This document shows, one piece after another, positions 8,789 to 16,513 of a stretch of 64,000 nucleotides of DNA; the stretch's first letter is position 1; each line of letters opens with the position of its first letter. This DNA comes from Anaerolineaceae bacterium (GTDB taxonomy: Bacteria; Chloroflexota; Anaerolineae; Anaerolineales; Anaerolineaceae), in contig JAURZL010000011.1 of assembly GCA_030653365.1 (NCBI GenBank), forward strand, positions 62,001-126,000. Reading direction: 5' to 3'. The position numbers were made by a program, and so were the translations under genes. The notes beneath the pieces are model-generated. The model made no database searches and was not told the origin of the DNA. It saw only the letters and a list, made by a program, of their open reading frames with translations.

Positions 8789-8912
8789 ACATTAAGGAAC
8801 TGAATAACCAACAATTTTTCGAAATAACATTCACAAATTCAGGAGTTATCAGTTTGATTTGATCTTTGGAAAACAAGTCATCGATTTTTATTCAATCAAT
8901 GAAAATCTGGTC

Positions 8913-9563
8913 TTATCCTGTTGATGATGAAAGAAACCCATCCGGATTATCCATTGAGTTCTGTACAATTTCGAAAAATTTGCCTACGTGCAATCCGTCG
9001 ACCAGAGCATGGTTCGCAAATAAAGAAAGTGGCATTAAGCGTTGATCACCCTGGTCAAAAAATTTACCCCAGGTGATGCGCGGAAAAGAATCGGGAGGAT
9101 TGAGTGGCACCGGATGCGAAATTTGAGTAAATGATACCCAGGTCATTGTGGTTAGAAAAATCAAATCATCACGTCCTGGATCATCGTGTATTGTCGGATT
9201 CTTTTTGGTGGCTTCAATGCCATCCAACACATTTTGATTGAATTGAAGGAAGTCAGGTGTGTATTGAATGGTTGCAAATCCAAAGGTCTCTTCATCTGTA
9301 AGAACAGTGAATGATGGATGGACAATGGAATGTTCCACAACCTGTTCACCACGAATACGTAAGCACAATTCAGGAATGGAATTGGCGGCCCGAGAGGTTA
9401 GATAGGCAATAGTGGAGAAAAGCGAAAATTGGTTTTCTTTTGACCAGGCAAAAAGCCGGTTAATATTTACATTCGCGGTAACGTTTAAGTAGGGAAAATC
9501 CAGTTTCCTGTAAAGTTCATAATGATCACTTCGTTTCCACGTTAAATGATTAATGGTTTTCAT
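8913..9563 (-). CDS. Chloramphenicol acetyltransferase-like acyltransferase
   Basis: The 216-residue protein has the length and fold signature of the CatA family. The C-terminal motif FANHALVDGLHVGKFF contains the catalytic His (residue 185) of the H-x3-DG motif, with the first His of the usual HH replaced by Asn. The N-terminal WKRSDHYELYRKLDFPYLNVTANV pattern is also typical. CAT enzymes are trimeric cytosolic acyltransferases using acetyl-CoA. Many chromosomal members do not confer chloramphenicol resistance, so the substrate is open. The start codon shares one base with the stop of the methyltransferase gene upstream, which indicates translational coupling. Confidence 0.85.
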   Translation of the reverse strand: MKTINHLTWKRSDHYELYRKLDFPYLNVTANVNINRLFAWSKENQFSLFSTIAYLTSRAANSIPELCLRIRGEQVVEHSIVHPSFTVLTDEETFGFATIQYTPDFLQFNQNVLDGIEATKKNPTIHDDPGRDDLIFLTTMTWVSFTQISHPVPLNPPDSFPRITWGKFFDQGDQRLMPLSLFANHALVDGLHVGKFFEIVQNSMDNPDGFLSSSTG

Positions 9564-10414
9564 CAGTCACCGATTCCATCACAATTGTTCCACTCTATTT
9601 CAATATCAGCAAAGCGTTTACGCATGATCTGAATTGATTGTGGATTATTATCCACAAGAATGAAAGTCCGGCCAAATTCAAGACAGGCTGCAGCGGTTGT
9701 TCCGGACCCTCCAAAGAAATCCAGGACGACATCACCCTGGTTTGAGGAAGCCTGAATAATCCTGCGCAGTATTCCTAAAGGTTTTTGGGTGGGGTAGCCA
9801 GTTTTTTCTGTGCCATTGGTGGGAACAATCGTGTGCCACCAGGTATCGGTGGGCAATTTTCCACGCTCAGCTTTTTCTTTTCCTACCAGTCCAGGAGCCA
9901 TATACGGAATGCGTTCAATCTCATCTACATTAAAAGTGTAATATTCAGGATCTTTTGCATATAAAAGAATATTGTCGTGTTTTGGTGGCCATTTCTTGCG
10001 GGTACGCGCGCCGTAGTCATATGCCCAGATAATTTCATTTAGGAATGAAGCGCGACCAAATATCTGATCTAATAATATTTTACAGTAATGTACTTCCCGA
10101 TAATCAATGTGAAAGTAAAAGCTGCCGTGTGGTTTCAAGAGGCGATAGGCTTCCTTTAATCTGGGTTCCAAAAACCCTAAATAATCATCAAATTGATCAC
10201 GGTATGCCTTTTGTCCCAAAGCAATGGTCTTATAAGAACGTCCCTGAAAACCAACCCGGTCTCCGTCTTCATCTGCTATGGTTTTTATTTGTGTGCGGCT
10301 TTGGGATTTCCCGGTATTAAAGGGTGGATCAATATAAATTAGATCAATTGACTCAGTTGGTAAGGACTCCAGAATTGAGAGATTATCACCAAAGTAGATT
10401 TTATTTTTCATCAT
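9563..10414 (-). CDS. Beta-class DNA methyltransferase (N6-adenine or N4-cytosine), orphan
   Basis: The 283-residue enzyme has motif IV as DPPF (residues 29-32, in IYIDPPFNTGK) near the N-terminus. Its AdoMet-binding FxGxG motif, DFFGGSGTT (232-240), is near the C-terminus. That order defines the beta class (Pfam N6_N4_Mtase), which methylates adenine N6 or cytosine N4 in DNA. No restriction endonuclease or specificity gene is adjacent, so it looks like an orphan regulatory or anti-restriction methyltransferase. It is translationally coupled to the CAT-like gene. The recognition sequence cannot be predicted here. Confidence 0.88.
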   Translation of the reverse strand: MMKNKIYFGDNLSILESLPTESIDLIYIDPPFNTGKSQSRTQIKTIADEDGDRVGFQGRSYKTIALGQKAYRDQFDDYLGFLEPRLKEAYRLLKPHGSFYFHIDYREVHYCKILLDQIFGRASFLNEIIWAYDYGARTRKKWPPKHDNILLYAKDPEYYTFNVDEIERIPYMAPGLVGKEKAERGKLPTDTWWHTIVPTNGTEKTGYPTQKPLGILRRIIQASSNQGDVVLDFFGGSGTTAAACLEFGRTFILVDNNPQSIQIMRKRFADIEIEWNNCDGIGD

Positions 10415-10492
10415 TGAATTTTAACAGGGGTTAAGAACGATAGCAAGCGCGAAAATTGATCAAAAAAATCAACATAATTTGTTGGAATGTGC

Positions 10493-10498
10493 TACAAT
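10493..10498 (+). promoter_or_regulatory. Extended -10 promoter for the DEAD-box helicase
   Basis: TACAAT at 10493-10498 is preceded by TGC, giving an extended -10 element (TGnTACAAT). No convincing -35 is seen. Transcription would begin near 10505, at the first base of a 5' hairpin. Confidence 0.5.
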
Positions 10499-10504
10499 TA
10501 TTTG

Positions 10505-10578
10505 TTGTTCGACAGATCTGTAGAACAAGATCGTTTGCATCTCGGAAAGGATTTGCCAGGATCAGCAAGTCCTTTTTT
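10505..10578 (+). promoter_or_regulatory. 5' hairpin and leader terminator (attenuator) upstream of the helicase gene
   Basis: The leader begins with a hairpin, TTGTTC (10505-10510) with GAACAA (10523-10528), containing an inner ACAGA/TCTGT pairing. It is followed by an intrinsic-terminator-like hairpin: AAAGGATTTGC (10546-10556) with GCAAGTCCTTT (10565-10575) with one G-U pair, ending in a run of six T (10573-10578). The helicase start codon is 75 bases further on, so read-through is needed for expression. I infer attenuation, for example relieved in the cold, as is known for other RNA helicase leaders. Confidence 0.6.
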
Positions 10579-10652
10579 GTTGAAAAAAACCTGATCTCCT
10601 GATCTGATAAAAAGTTATATAGGCGTGTGCGTCTGAAAGTGTTAAGGAAATA

Positions 10653-12320
10653 ATGAGTTTGTTTGAAACATTAAATTTAAAGCCTGCCTTAAATCAGGCA
10701 ATCCAGGAATTGGAATATGTAAACCCGACCGAGATTCAAACACAGGCGATCCCGGTTTTGATGAGTGGAAAAGATATGCTTGGTCAGGCTCAAACCGGTA
10801 CAGGTAAGACCGCTGCTTTCGCATTGCCAATGCTGCAAATGATTGACCCACAACTAAAAGCTGTGCAAGGATTTATCCTGACACCAACAAGAGAACTGTG
10901 TCTCCAGGTATCCAAGGCAATCGAAACGTTTGCCAAGTTTATGCCGGTGAAAATCTTACCTGTTTATGGTGGTGCACCGTATGGCCGTCAACTTTATCAG
11001 CTTTCAGAAGGCGTTCAGATTGTGGTGGGAACGCCTGGCAGAGTAATGGATTTGATCCAGAAAAAGAATGCACTGGATCTCTCCAGAGTAAAGTTTTGGG
11101 TATTGGATGAAGCGGATGAAATGCTCAAAATGGGTTTCATCGAAGAAGTGGAAGCGATCCTGGCTTACGCACCTTATGATTGTCAAAAAGCTCTATTCTC
11201 CGCCACATTGCCTATTGAAATTCGTAAATTGGCTAACAGGTATCTGAATAATCCTGATGAAATTATAATAGCCGGTAAAACATTAACTGTAGAGAACACC
11301 GAACAACGTATGTATCTGATTCCTGAGAAGGATAAGTTTGCAGCATTGTTAAGACTATTGGAATTTGAACCTGTTACCAATGCATTGGTTTTCACCCGAA
11401 CCAAAATTCGTGCTGCAGAATTGAGTGACCAACTTATGGCAGCGCATTATTCTGCAGAAGCCCTGCATGGTGATCTGGCGCAATCTGCGCGTGAAGTCGC
11501 TCTAGACCGTTTTCGTAAAGGCCTTACACGCGTCCTGGTAGCTACCGATGTTGCAGCTCGTGGATTGGATATTCCAGGTGTATCGCATGTGTTCAACTAT
11601 GACATTCCTTTTGAAGCAGAAGATTATATCCATCGAATTGGACGAACAGGACGTGCTGGTGCCAAAGGTATTGCAATCTCAATGATCACTGGAAGCGAAA
11701 TGTTCCGTATTCGTCGTTTTGAAAAAGTTACACACCAGGTAATGCTGGTTGGAAAAGTACCGACTGAAAAAGATATTCTTGCCAAAAGGCAATTAGAATT
11801 TGAAAGTTTGATTGTTGAACGATTAAATAGTGGAAAACAACCTCGCGAAATTGAACTGGTCAATAAACTCGTGGAAGAGGGGCATGATCCTTTATTGGTG
11901 GCTGCAATGGCTCTAAAGCTGGTTAAAGAACAGAAGAAATATGTCCATATTATGCCAGTGGGAATCGTGGAAGTCGGTCAGCGTGGTGGCAGAAATGCGC
12001 GCGATCCAAAACCTCGCAGTGGTGAATCCAGACGCTTTGAACATGCTGGACGTACCAGAGGAAACCGGAAAACCAGTCATGAACCAGGAATGGTGCGATT
12101 ATCTTTCGAATTGGGAAAAGCAGAACAGATTCGCCCAACCATGGTGGTAGGTGCGATTGCTAATGAAGCCAAGATCCCCGGGAAAGCTGTTGGAGCGATT
12201 ACTATTCACCAACATGAAACCTTTGTGGATGTCTCAGAACAATATGTGGATCAGGTCATCAACAAACTAAAACGATTAGAATTTCATGGTAAACCAGCCA
12301 GGTTGAAACGCCAGGGTTAA
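10653..12320 (+). CDS. deaD: DEAD-box ATP-dependent RNA helicase (DeaD/CsdA-like) with DbpA-type RNA-binding domain
   Basis: The 555-residue protein has the full DEAD-box set. These are the Q motif region near NPTEIQTQAIP, motif I AQTGTGKT (46-53), PTRELCLQ, GTPGR, DEAD (152-155), SAT, VATDVAARGLDIPGV and HRIGRTGRAG. A basic linker (about 440-480) leads to a C-terminal DbpA-type RNA-binding domain (about 485-553). Such helicases unwind rRNA and mRNA during ribosome assembly and in the cold. AAGGAAATA precedes ATG 10653. The leader carries a terminator hairpin, so expression is probably controlled by antitermination. The gene symbol rests on domain architecture. Confidence 0.92.
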   Translation: MSLFETLNLKPALNQAIQELEYVNPTEIQTQAIPVLMSGKDMLGQAQTGTGKTAAFALPMLQMIDPQLKAVQGFILTPTRELCLQVSKAIETFAKFMPVKILPVYGGAPYGRQLYQLSEGVQIVVGTPGRVMDLIQKKNALDLSRVKFWVLDEADEMLKMGFIEEVEAILAYAPYDCQKALFSATLPIEIRKLANRYLNNPDEIIIAGKTLTVENTEQRMYLIPEKDKFAALLRLLEFEPVTNALVFTRTKIRAAELSDQLMAAHYSAEALHGDLAQSAREVALDRFRKGLTRVLVATDVAARGLDIPGVSHVFNYDIPFEAEDYIHRIGRTGRAGAKGIAISMITGSEMFRIRRFEKVTHQVMLVGKVPTEKDILAKRQLEFESLIVERLNSGKQPREIELVNKLVEEGHDPLLVAAMALKLVKEQKKYVHIMPVGIVEVGQRGGRNARDPKPRSGESRRFEHAGRTRGNRKTSHEPGMVRLSFELGKAEQIRPTMVVGAIANEAKIPGKAVGAITIHQHETFVDVSEQYVDQVINKLKRLEFHGKPARLKRQG

Positions 12321-12373
12321 AATCCCTTCATTTTTATGCGATAATAATCAAAAACAATTTCTGGGAAAATACA

Positions 12374-13078
12374 ATGATTCGTTGGATTGCTTTTGATGCA
12401 GATGACACGCTTTGGGAAAACGAAAAATATTATCATAAAGGGCAGGTACTACTGGCTGCTCTTTTGGAACCATATCAACCAAATGAAGTTGTCGAAGCAA
12501 CTTTATTACAGATAGAGACCAGCAATTTACCATGGTATGGTTATGGTATCAAATCATTTGGCTTATCGATGATTGAGACAGCTATTCAGTTGAGTAATGG
12601 TGAGGTTGGCAGCAAAGAGATCAACTCGATTCTGAACCATTTACGATATATGCTATCGCAACCTGCTGAATTGTTGCCAGGTGTTCTGGAAACAATTGAT
12701 ATCCTCCTTCAAAAGGATTTTCGACTGATGGTGATCACCAAGGGTGATCTTCTCGATCAGGAGCGAAAATTAACAAACTCGAAGTTGCAGAAATATTTTG
12801 AAGCGTACGAGGTGGTCAGCGATAAGTTGGATGAGACGTATGCAAGAATCCTTTCCCGATATGATATCCTGCCTAATGAATTTTTAATGGTGGGTAATTC
12901 CTTACGCTCAGATATCCTGCCAGTAATAAAGATTGGTGGCTATGGAGTATATATTCCCCATACTTTTACATGGGAACATGAACAAGTGTCAGGTACCAGT
13001 TCTCATGCTGATGGATATTTCCAAATCGAATCGTTCAAAGAACTACCAGGTGTCATTGAGAAGATAAAAACCTTATAG
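12374..13078 (+). CDS. HAD-superfamily hydrolase
   Basis: This 234-residue protein starts with HAD motif I, DADDTLW, with Asp8 as nucleophile and Asp10 as acid/base. Motif II is in MVITKGD (Thr), and motif III/IV is seen as MVGNSLRSDILP. An alpha-helical cap of about 100 residues lies between motifs I and II. The sequence is typical of HAD phosphatases acting on small phosphate esters. The substrate is unknown. It lies 53 bases after the helicase gene on the same strand with no terminator between them, so co-transcription is possible. Confidence 0.85.
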   Translation: MIRWIAFDADDTLWENEKYYHKGQVLLAALLEPYQPNEVVEATLLQIETSNLPWYGYGIKSFGLSMIETAIQLSNGEVGSKEINSILNHLRYMLSQPAELLPGVLETIDILLQKDFRLMVITKGDLLDQERKLTNSKLQKYFEAYEVVSDKLDETYARILSRYDILPNEFLMVGNSLRSDILPVIKIGGYGVYIPHTFTWEHEQVSGTSSHADGYFQIESFKELPGVIEKIKTL

Positions 13079-13168
13079 ACCAGAGTTAACAATTCTCTTT
13101 TTTTCATTAAATTCTATTGTGTTGGATTCCAGCAAATTGCTTGTTGATTTTTACCGAGGGATATTCAT

Positions 13169-13606
13169 TTACTCCAGTTGAGAAGTACAATTCGGGCAAC
13201 GGGTCGCTTCAATGGCAATTTCTGTAAAACAGTAAGCACATTTCTTTGTCGTGGGTGCTACCACCGGTTCCGGTTTTGGTTTTGAAAGTTTATTTATCCC
13301 TTTAATAACCAGGAAAATGACAAAGGCAACAATCAGAAAATCGACGATCGCATTGATAAATAGACCATAATTTAGTGTTGGTGCTCCTGCTTCCTGCGCA
13401 GCTACCAGCGATGAATAATCTTCGCCACTCAGATTGACGAACAGGTTAGCAAAGTTTATCTTGCCGAGCAACAAGCCAATCAACGGCATAATAACATCAG
13501 TAACAAAAGATGAAACGATTTTTCCAAAAGCACCACCGATGATCACACCAATAGCTAAATCAATAACGTTCCCACGCATTGCGAATGCTTTAAATTCTTT
13601 TAACAT
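13169..13606 (-). CDS. mscL: Large-conductance mechanosensitive channel MscL with C-terminal zinc ribbon
   Basis: The 145-residue protein matches MscL: the N-terminal [30 protein letters not shown] amphipathic and first membrane helix, a periplasmic loop (about 50-80) and the second membrane helix [18 protein letters not shown]. MscL opens on membrane tension to release solutes in osmotic downshock. The extra C-terminal tail carries two CxxC pairs (Cys123/126 and Cys137/140), a zinc ribbon in place of the usual cytoplasmic helix bundle. AGGAGGATGTA precedes the start. It is monocistronic. Confidence 0.93.
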   Translation of the reverse strand: MLKEFKAFAMRGNVIDLAIGVIIGGAFGKIVSSFVTDVIMPLIGLLLGKINFANLFVNLSGEDYSSLVAAQEAGAPTLNYGLFINAIVDFLIVAFVIFLVIKGINKLSKPKPEPVVAPTTKKCAYCFTEIAIEATRCPNCTSQLE

Positions 13607-13769
13607 TACATCCTCCTTGATGAAGTTTTATCCAAATGAAGTCTGAAACCCGGTTACAACATCCTCTTCCATGGTAAAGAGTTTCAAATTGGTAAGGTGT
13701 ATTAACCGTGTGATAACTGAATTCTATACCCAATTTGATAATACAAAAAAGAATTATGCAATACAATTA

Positions 13770-15026
13770 TCAGGCGTTGTGTAACCAGTTAAGAACACCT
13801 TCTGCTGCTGATCGCCCGGTTGAAAAACAGGCTGTGAGTAAATATCCACCAGTTGGAGCTTCCCAGTCCAGCATTTCGCCGGCACAAAAGACACCTGGCA
13901 TGGAATTCAACATCAAACAATTGTTCATATCCTCGAAGCGCACTCCACCAGCACTACTGATTGCTTCCTCAAGTGGACGTGGTGCTAATAAGGGAATGGG
14001 TAATGCTTTAATGAAAGAAACCATTTCCCCTGGGTTGTTCATGGTCGAGCGAAGTAAGAATTCCCACAGTAAACCTGATTTTACCCCACGCAAGCCAATG
14101 CTTTTTTCCAAATGACTGGCTATTGAGCGTGAACCACGCGGCTTAGATAACTTTGTCAGTAATTGATCCTGGGTCCAATCCGGCGTCAGGTCAAGGTGGA
14201 TGATTGCTTTGCCATTTGAAAGAATTTCGTCACGGATTGGTGCAGAAAACGAATAGATCAGGTTTCCCTCTACCCCATATTTTGTGACCAAAAACTCGCC
14301 TTTTTGTTGAATAGGCTTTCCATTGGCCGGTTGAAATCGCAGGACAACAGACTTTATCGCTGAACCTTGATATCGATCACGGAAATGTTCACTCCATCCA
14401 ACATCAAAGCCGCAATTGGCAGGTTTGAACGCTGAAATTAATATGCCATGTTTCTGAAGAATTTCTGACCATTTTCCATCGCTACCTGTCTTTGACCAGC
14501 TGGCACCACCCAGTGCTAAAACCGTCGCATTGGGATGGATGGCTATATTTCCAGATTTTGTCTGAAATAGTAATTCTTTTTCCAGATTCCATCCCAGCCA
14601 GCGGTGATTTAGATGAAATCTGACTCCCTGCTGTCCCAGACGCTGAATCCAGGCACGGCGCAGCGGAGTTGCCTGCATATCACTCGGAAAAACTCTTCCG
14701 GAGCTACCTACGAAGGTTGAAAAACCTAATTCCTCGACCCAGGAACGTAACTCGGAAGGTCCAAATTTTCTCAGAAATGGAGACAAATAAGAAGCACGTT
14801 CCATATATCGGGAAAGAAACAAATCAAAATCTTCAGAGCGGCTCAGATTCAATCCACCCTTTCCCGCTACCAGAAATTTACGCAAAACAGCTGGTTTCCC
14901 TTCGAATACATCCACATTTATTCCGTGGGTAGTTAAATATTCGGCTGCGATTAATCCAGCTGGACCACCCCCGATCACAGCTACGGTTTGAGGTTGATTA
15001 ATGTTTCTTTCATTTACCGGTATCAT
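13770..15026 (-). CDS. HI0933-like FAD-dependent flavoprotein (TIGR03862-type)
   Basis: The 418-residue protein starts with an FAD-binding Rossmann motif, VAVIGGGPAGLIAAE (about 14-29). The characteristic KFLVAGKGGLNLSRSE segment follows, and the C-terminal signature GVFCAGEMLDWEAPTGGYLL..CFSTGR closes the FAD site. These features match the HI0933-like flavoprotein family, a NAD(P)/FAD oxidoreductase fold with unknown substrate. A perfect palindrome overlaps and precedes the start codon and may be an operator. The MFS transporter gene lies upstream on the same strand, separated by a family A repeat. Confidence 0.88.
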   Translation of the reverse strand: MIPVNERNINQPQTVAVIGGGPAGLIAAEYLTTHGINVDVFEGKPAVLRKFLVAGKGGLNLSRSEDFDLFLSRYMERASYLSPFLRKFGPSELRSWVEELGFSTFVGSSGRVFPSDMQATPLRRAWIQRLGQQGVRFHLNHRWLGWNLEKELLFQTKSGNIAIHPNATVLALGGASWSKTGSDGKWSEILQKHGILISAFKPANCGFDVGWSEHFRDRYQGSAIKSVVLRFQPANGKPIQQKGEFLVTKYGVEGNLIYSFSAPIRDEILSNGKAIIHLDLTPDWTQDQLLTKLSKPRGSRSIASHLEKSIGLRGVKSGLLWEFLLRSTMNNPGEMVSFIKALPIPLLAPRPLEEAISSAGGVRFEDMNNCLMLNSMPGVFCAGEMLDWEAPTGGYLLTACFSTGRSAAEGVLNWLHNA

Positions 15027-15051
15027 TTTAATAATTATGATACCGTATCAT
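15020..15051 (-). promoter_or_regulatory. Palindromic operator-like site at the flavoprotein start
   Basis: ATGATACCGTATCAT (15037-15051) is a perfect palindrome around a central base. A further half-site, GTATCAT (15020-15026), overlaps the start codon. The outer pair CGGTATCAT (15018-15026) and ATGATACCG (15037-15045) also forms a 9-bp inverted repeat with a 10-base spacer. It is read as a likely repressor site or 5' mRNA hairpin. The binding protein is unknown. Confidence 0.45.
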
Positions 15052-15087
15052 CACCAATTTAATAGAATCAAATGTATCTTTTCATGC

Positions 15088-15146
15088 TGGCGGTCAGGGT
15101 GTTTTTGGCGAAAACACTTGCTTACCCCGTTTCATTAAGTGGATAC
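15088..15146 (+). repeat. Family A intergenic hairpin repeat, short form
   Basis: This copy has the GGCGGTCAG start, then GTGTTTT-TGGCG-AAAACAC (7-bp stem), and a tail resembling CTTACC-CG-TT-ATTAAG. It closely matches the copy at 56971-57028. See the finding on the dispersed repeat. Confidence 0.7.
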
Positions 15147-15178
15147 AATCAAGAAATTAATTCATGCATGAGGTTAAT

Positions 15179-16384
15179 TTAAATATTTATTGGATTTGGT
15201 GAAGTTGTTTTTGGATCATGAAAGATAAATCGGTAAATGTAGGTTGTTAACCAGATTAATATTAATGAACTGAGAATTCCTGGAGCTGAAGTTCCAAGCT
15301 TTTCAAGAAGGAAACCTCCCAAAGATGGTGCAATCACACGAGTAGCACTTTCCAGCGCTGCAGAAAGCCCTAAAATGCCACCAAACTCGATGGAAGGCAC
15401 GGCTTTGGTAAGGGCAGTATTAATGACAGTGTTGAGAATTCCTGCATTCATTGCTATTGGTAAGAGTATCAGGAGAAGAATCGGAATACTGGGTGCAAAG
15501 GCCCAGGCAAGAAAACTGATTGCGATAATGGCAGTAGAAACAAGAATTATTTTGCGGTCAGCAAACCTATCGGTAATTTTTCCTACCAACCCTCCCTGGG
15601 TAATCACAGATATTACACCAACGTAAGCAAGAACGTACCCTGTGTTCTGGGCGTTTAATCCGAATCTGTATTGGCCGTAAAGGGCAAAGACTGATTGGAA
15701 AAGAGCAAAAGCAAATCCATAAAAGAGACGTGTTTGTAATAACGTGCCAACTACCGGCCGTGCCAATGCCTGACGCACTGATTTGATTGAAATTGGAGGA
15801 TTATTTTGAGAAGCTATTTCATCTTTTCTTTCTTTTGTTAATGATTCAGGTAGCCATAGGATGACAACCACAAAATTAATAGATGCAATCCCGGCGGCTA
15901 CAAAAGAAGGAACGAAATATCCCCATTGACTCAATAGTCCACCCATTGCTGGACCAATGACAAACCCAAGTCCGAAAGCTGCACCGATCAAACCGAGCCC
16001 CCGTGAACGGTTTTTGGTGTCGGTTATATCGGTAATGTATGCCTGGGCAACGCTGATATTTCCGGCAGTCATTCCGGCAACCAGTCGGGCAATGAACAAC
16101 ATTGTCAAGTTGGTAGCCAATCCAAGCATAAAAAAGCTGATTGCTCCACCTAGAATACTGATGATCAAAAAAGGTCGTCTGCCATAACGATCAGAGAGCC
16201 GACCTAATATGGGAGCACTGAACATTTGACCAGCAGCATAAATGGCTACCAGAAAGCCAACCGTAGTGGCAGATGCACCAAAACTCTCGGCATAAAAGGG
16301 AAGTAATGGGAGAATGATGCTGAATCCAAGCAAATCGATAAAAACAATTAAGAAAATGGACAACAAACGTTTTTTATCTGTCAT
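15179..16384 (-). CDS. MFS drug exporter, TetA/multidrug-like
   Basis: The 401-residue protein has twelve hydrophobic segments. It shows the MFS motif A loop GRLSDRYGRRP after helix 2 and the N-terminal IDLLGFSIILPLLPFYAESFGA typical of the DHA1 TetA-like branch, plus the GPAMGG motif C in helix 5. Proton-driven export of tetracyclines or other drugs is the family role. The actual substrate cannot be read. No regulator gene is adjacent. A family A repeat lies on each side of it (15088-15146 and 16421-16498), in opposite orientations. Confidence 0.85.
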   Translation of the reverse strand: MTDKKRLLSIFLIVFIDLLGFSIILPLLPFYAESFGASATTVGFLVAIYAAGQMFSAPILGRLSDRYGRRPFLIISILGGAISFFMLGLATNLTMLFIARLVAGMTAGNISVAQAYITDITDTKNRSRGLGLIGAAFGLGFVIGPAMGGLLSQWGYFVPSFVAAGIASINFVVVILWLPESLTKERKDEIASQNNPPISIKSVRQALARPVVGTLLQTRLFYGFAFALFQSVFALYGQYRFGLNAQNTGYVLAYVGVISVITQGGLVGKITDRFADRKIILVSTAIIAISFLAWAFAPSIPILLLILLPIAMNAGILNTVINTALTKAVPSIEFGGILGLSAALESATRVIAPSLGGFLLEKLGTSAPGILSSLILIWLTTYIYRFIFHDPKTTSPNPINI

Positions 16385-16420
16385 GATCTCTCTTTATTTT
16401 TCCAAAAAGGAAGGTTATTC

Positions 16421-16498
16421 GTATCATTTTATCATTTCCATAAACCAGGTCTTAAGGGAGTTTTTGGCATTGATACCACCAATGACACTCTGACCGGA
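16421..16498 (-). repeat. Family A intergenic hairpin repeat, inverted degenerate copy
   Basis: Read on the plus strand it shows GTATCATTTTATCAT at one end, GAGTTTTTGGC in the middle and ACTCTGACCGG at the other end. This is the reverse orientation of the family A consensus. Confidence 0.6.
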
Positions 16499-16513
16499 AC
16501 GAAGAAATGACGA

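Larger units (their letters stand above)
8628..8790 (+). ncRNA. Orphan structured RNA or leader with competing hairpins and a possible pseudoknot
   Basis: The segment after the promoter contains three mutually related complementarities. AGGAGGTG (8666-8673), a near-perfect Shine-Dalgarno, is complementary to CACCTCCT (8713-8720). GCTGTGGCAC (8704-8713) pairs with GTGCCACAGC (8738-8747) and encloses that anti-SD in its loop, so both pairings together would form an H-type pseudoknot. GAAAGAGGAGG (8661-8671) is also perfectly complementary to CCTCCTCTTTC (8765-8775), part of the final hairpin. No same-strand gene follows before the convergent gene ending at 8913. I do not recognise a known RNA family. 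It could be a regulatory RNA or a peptide-controlled leader whose target is lost or in trans. Confidence 0.55.
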
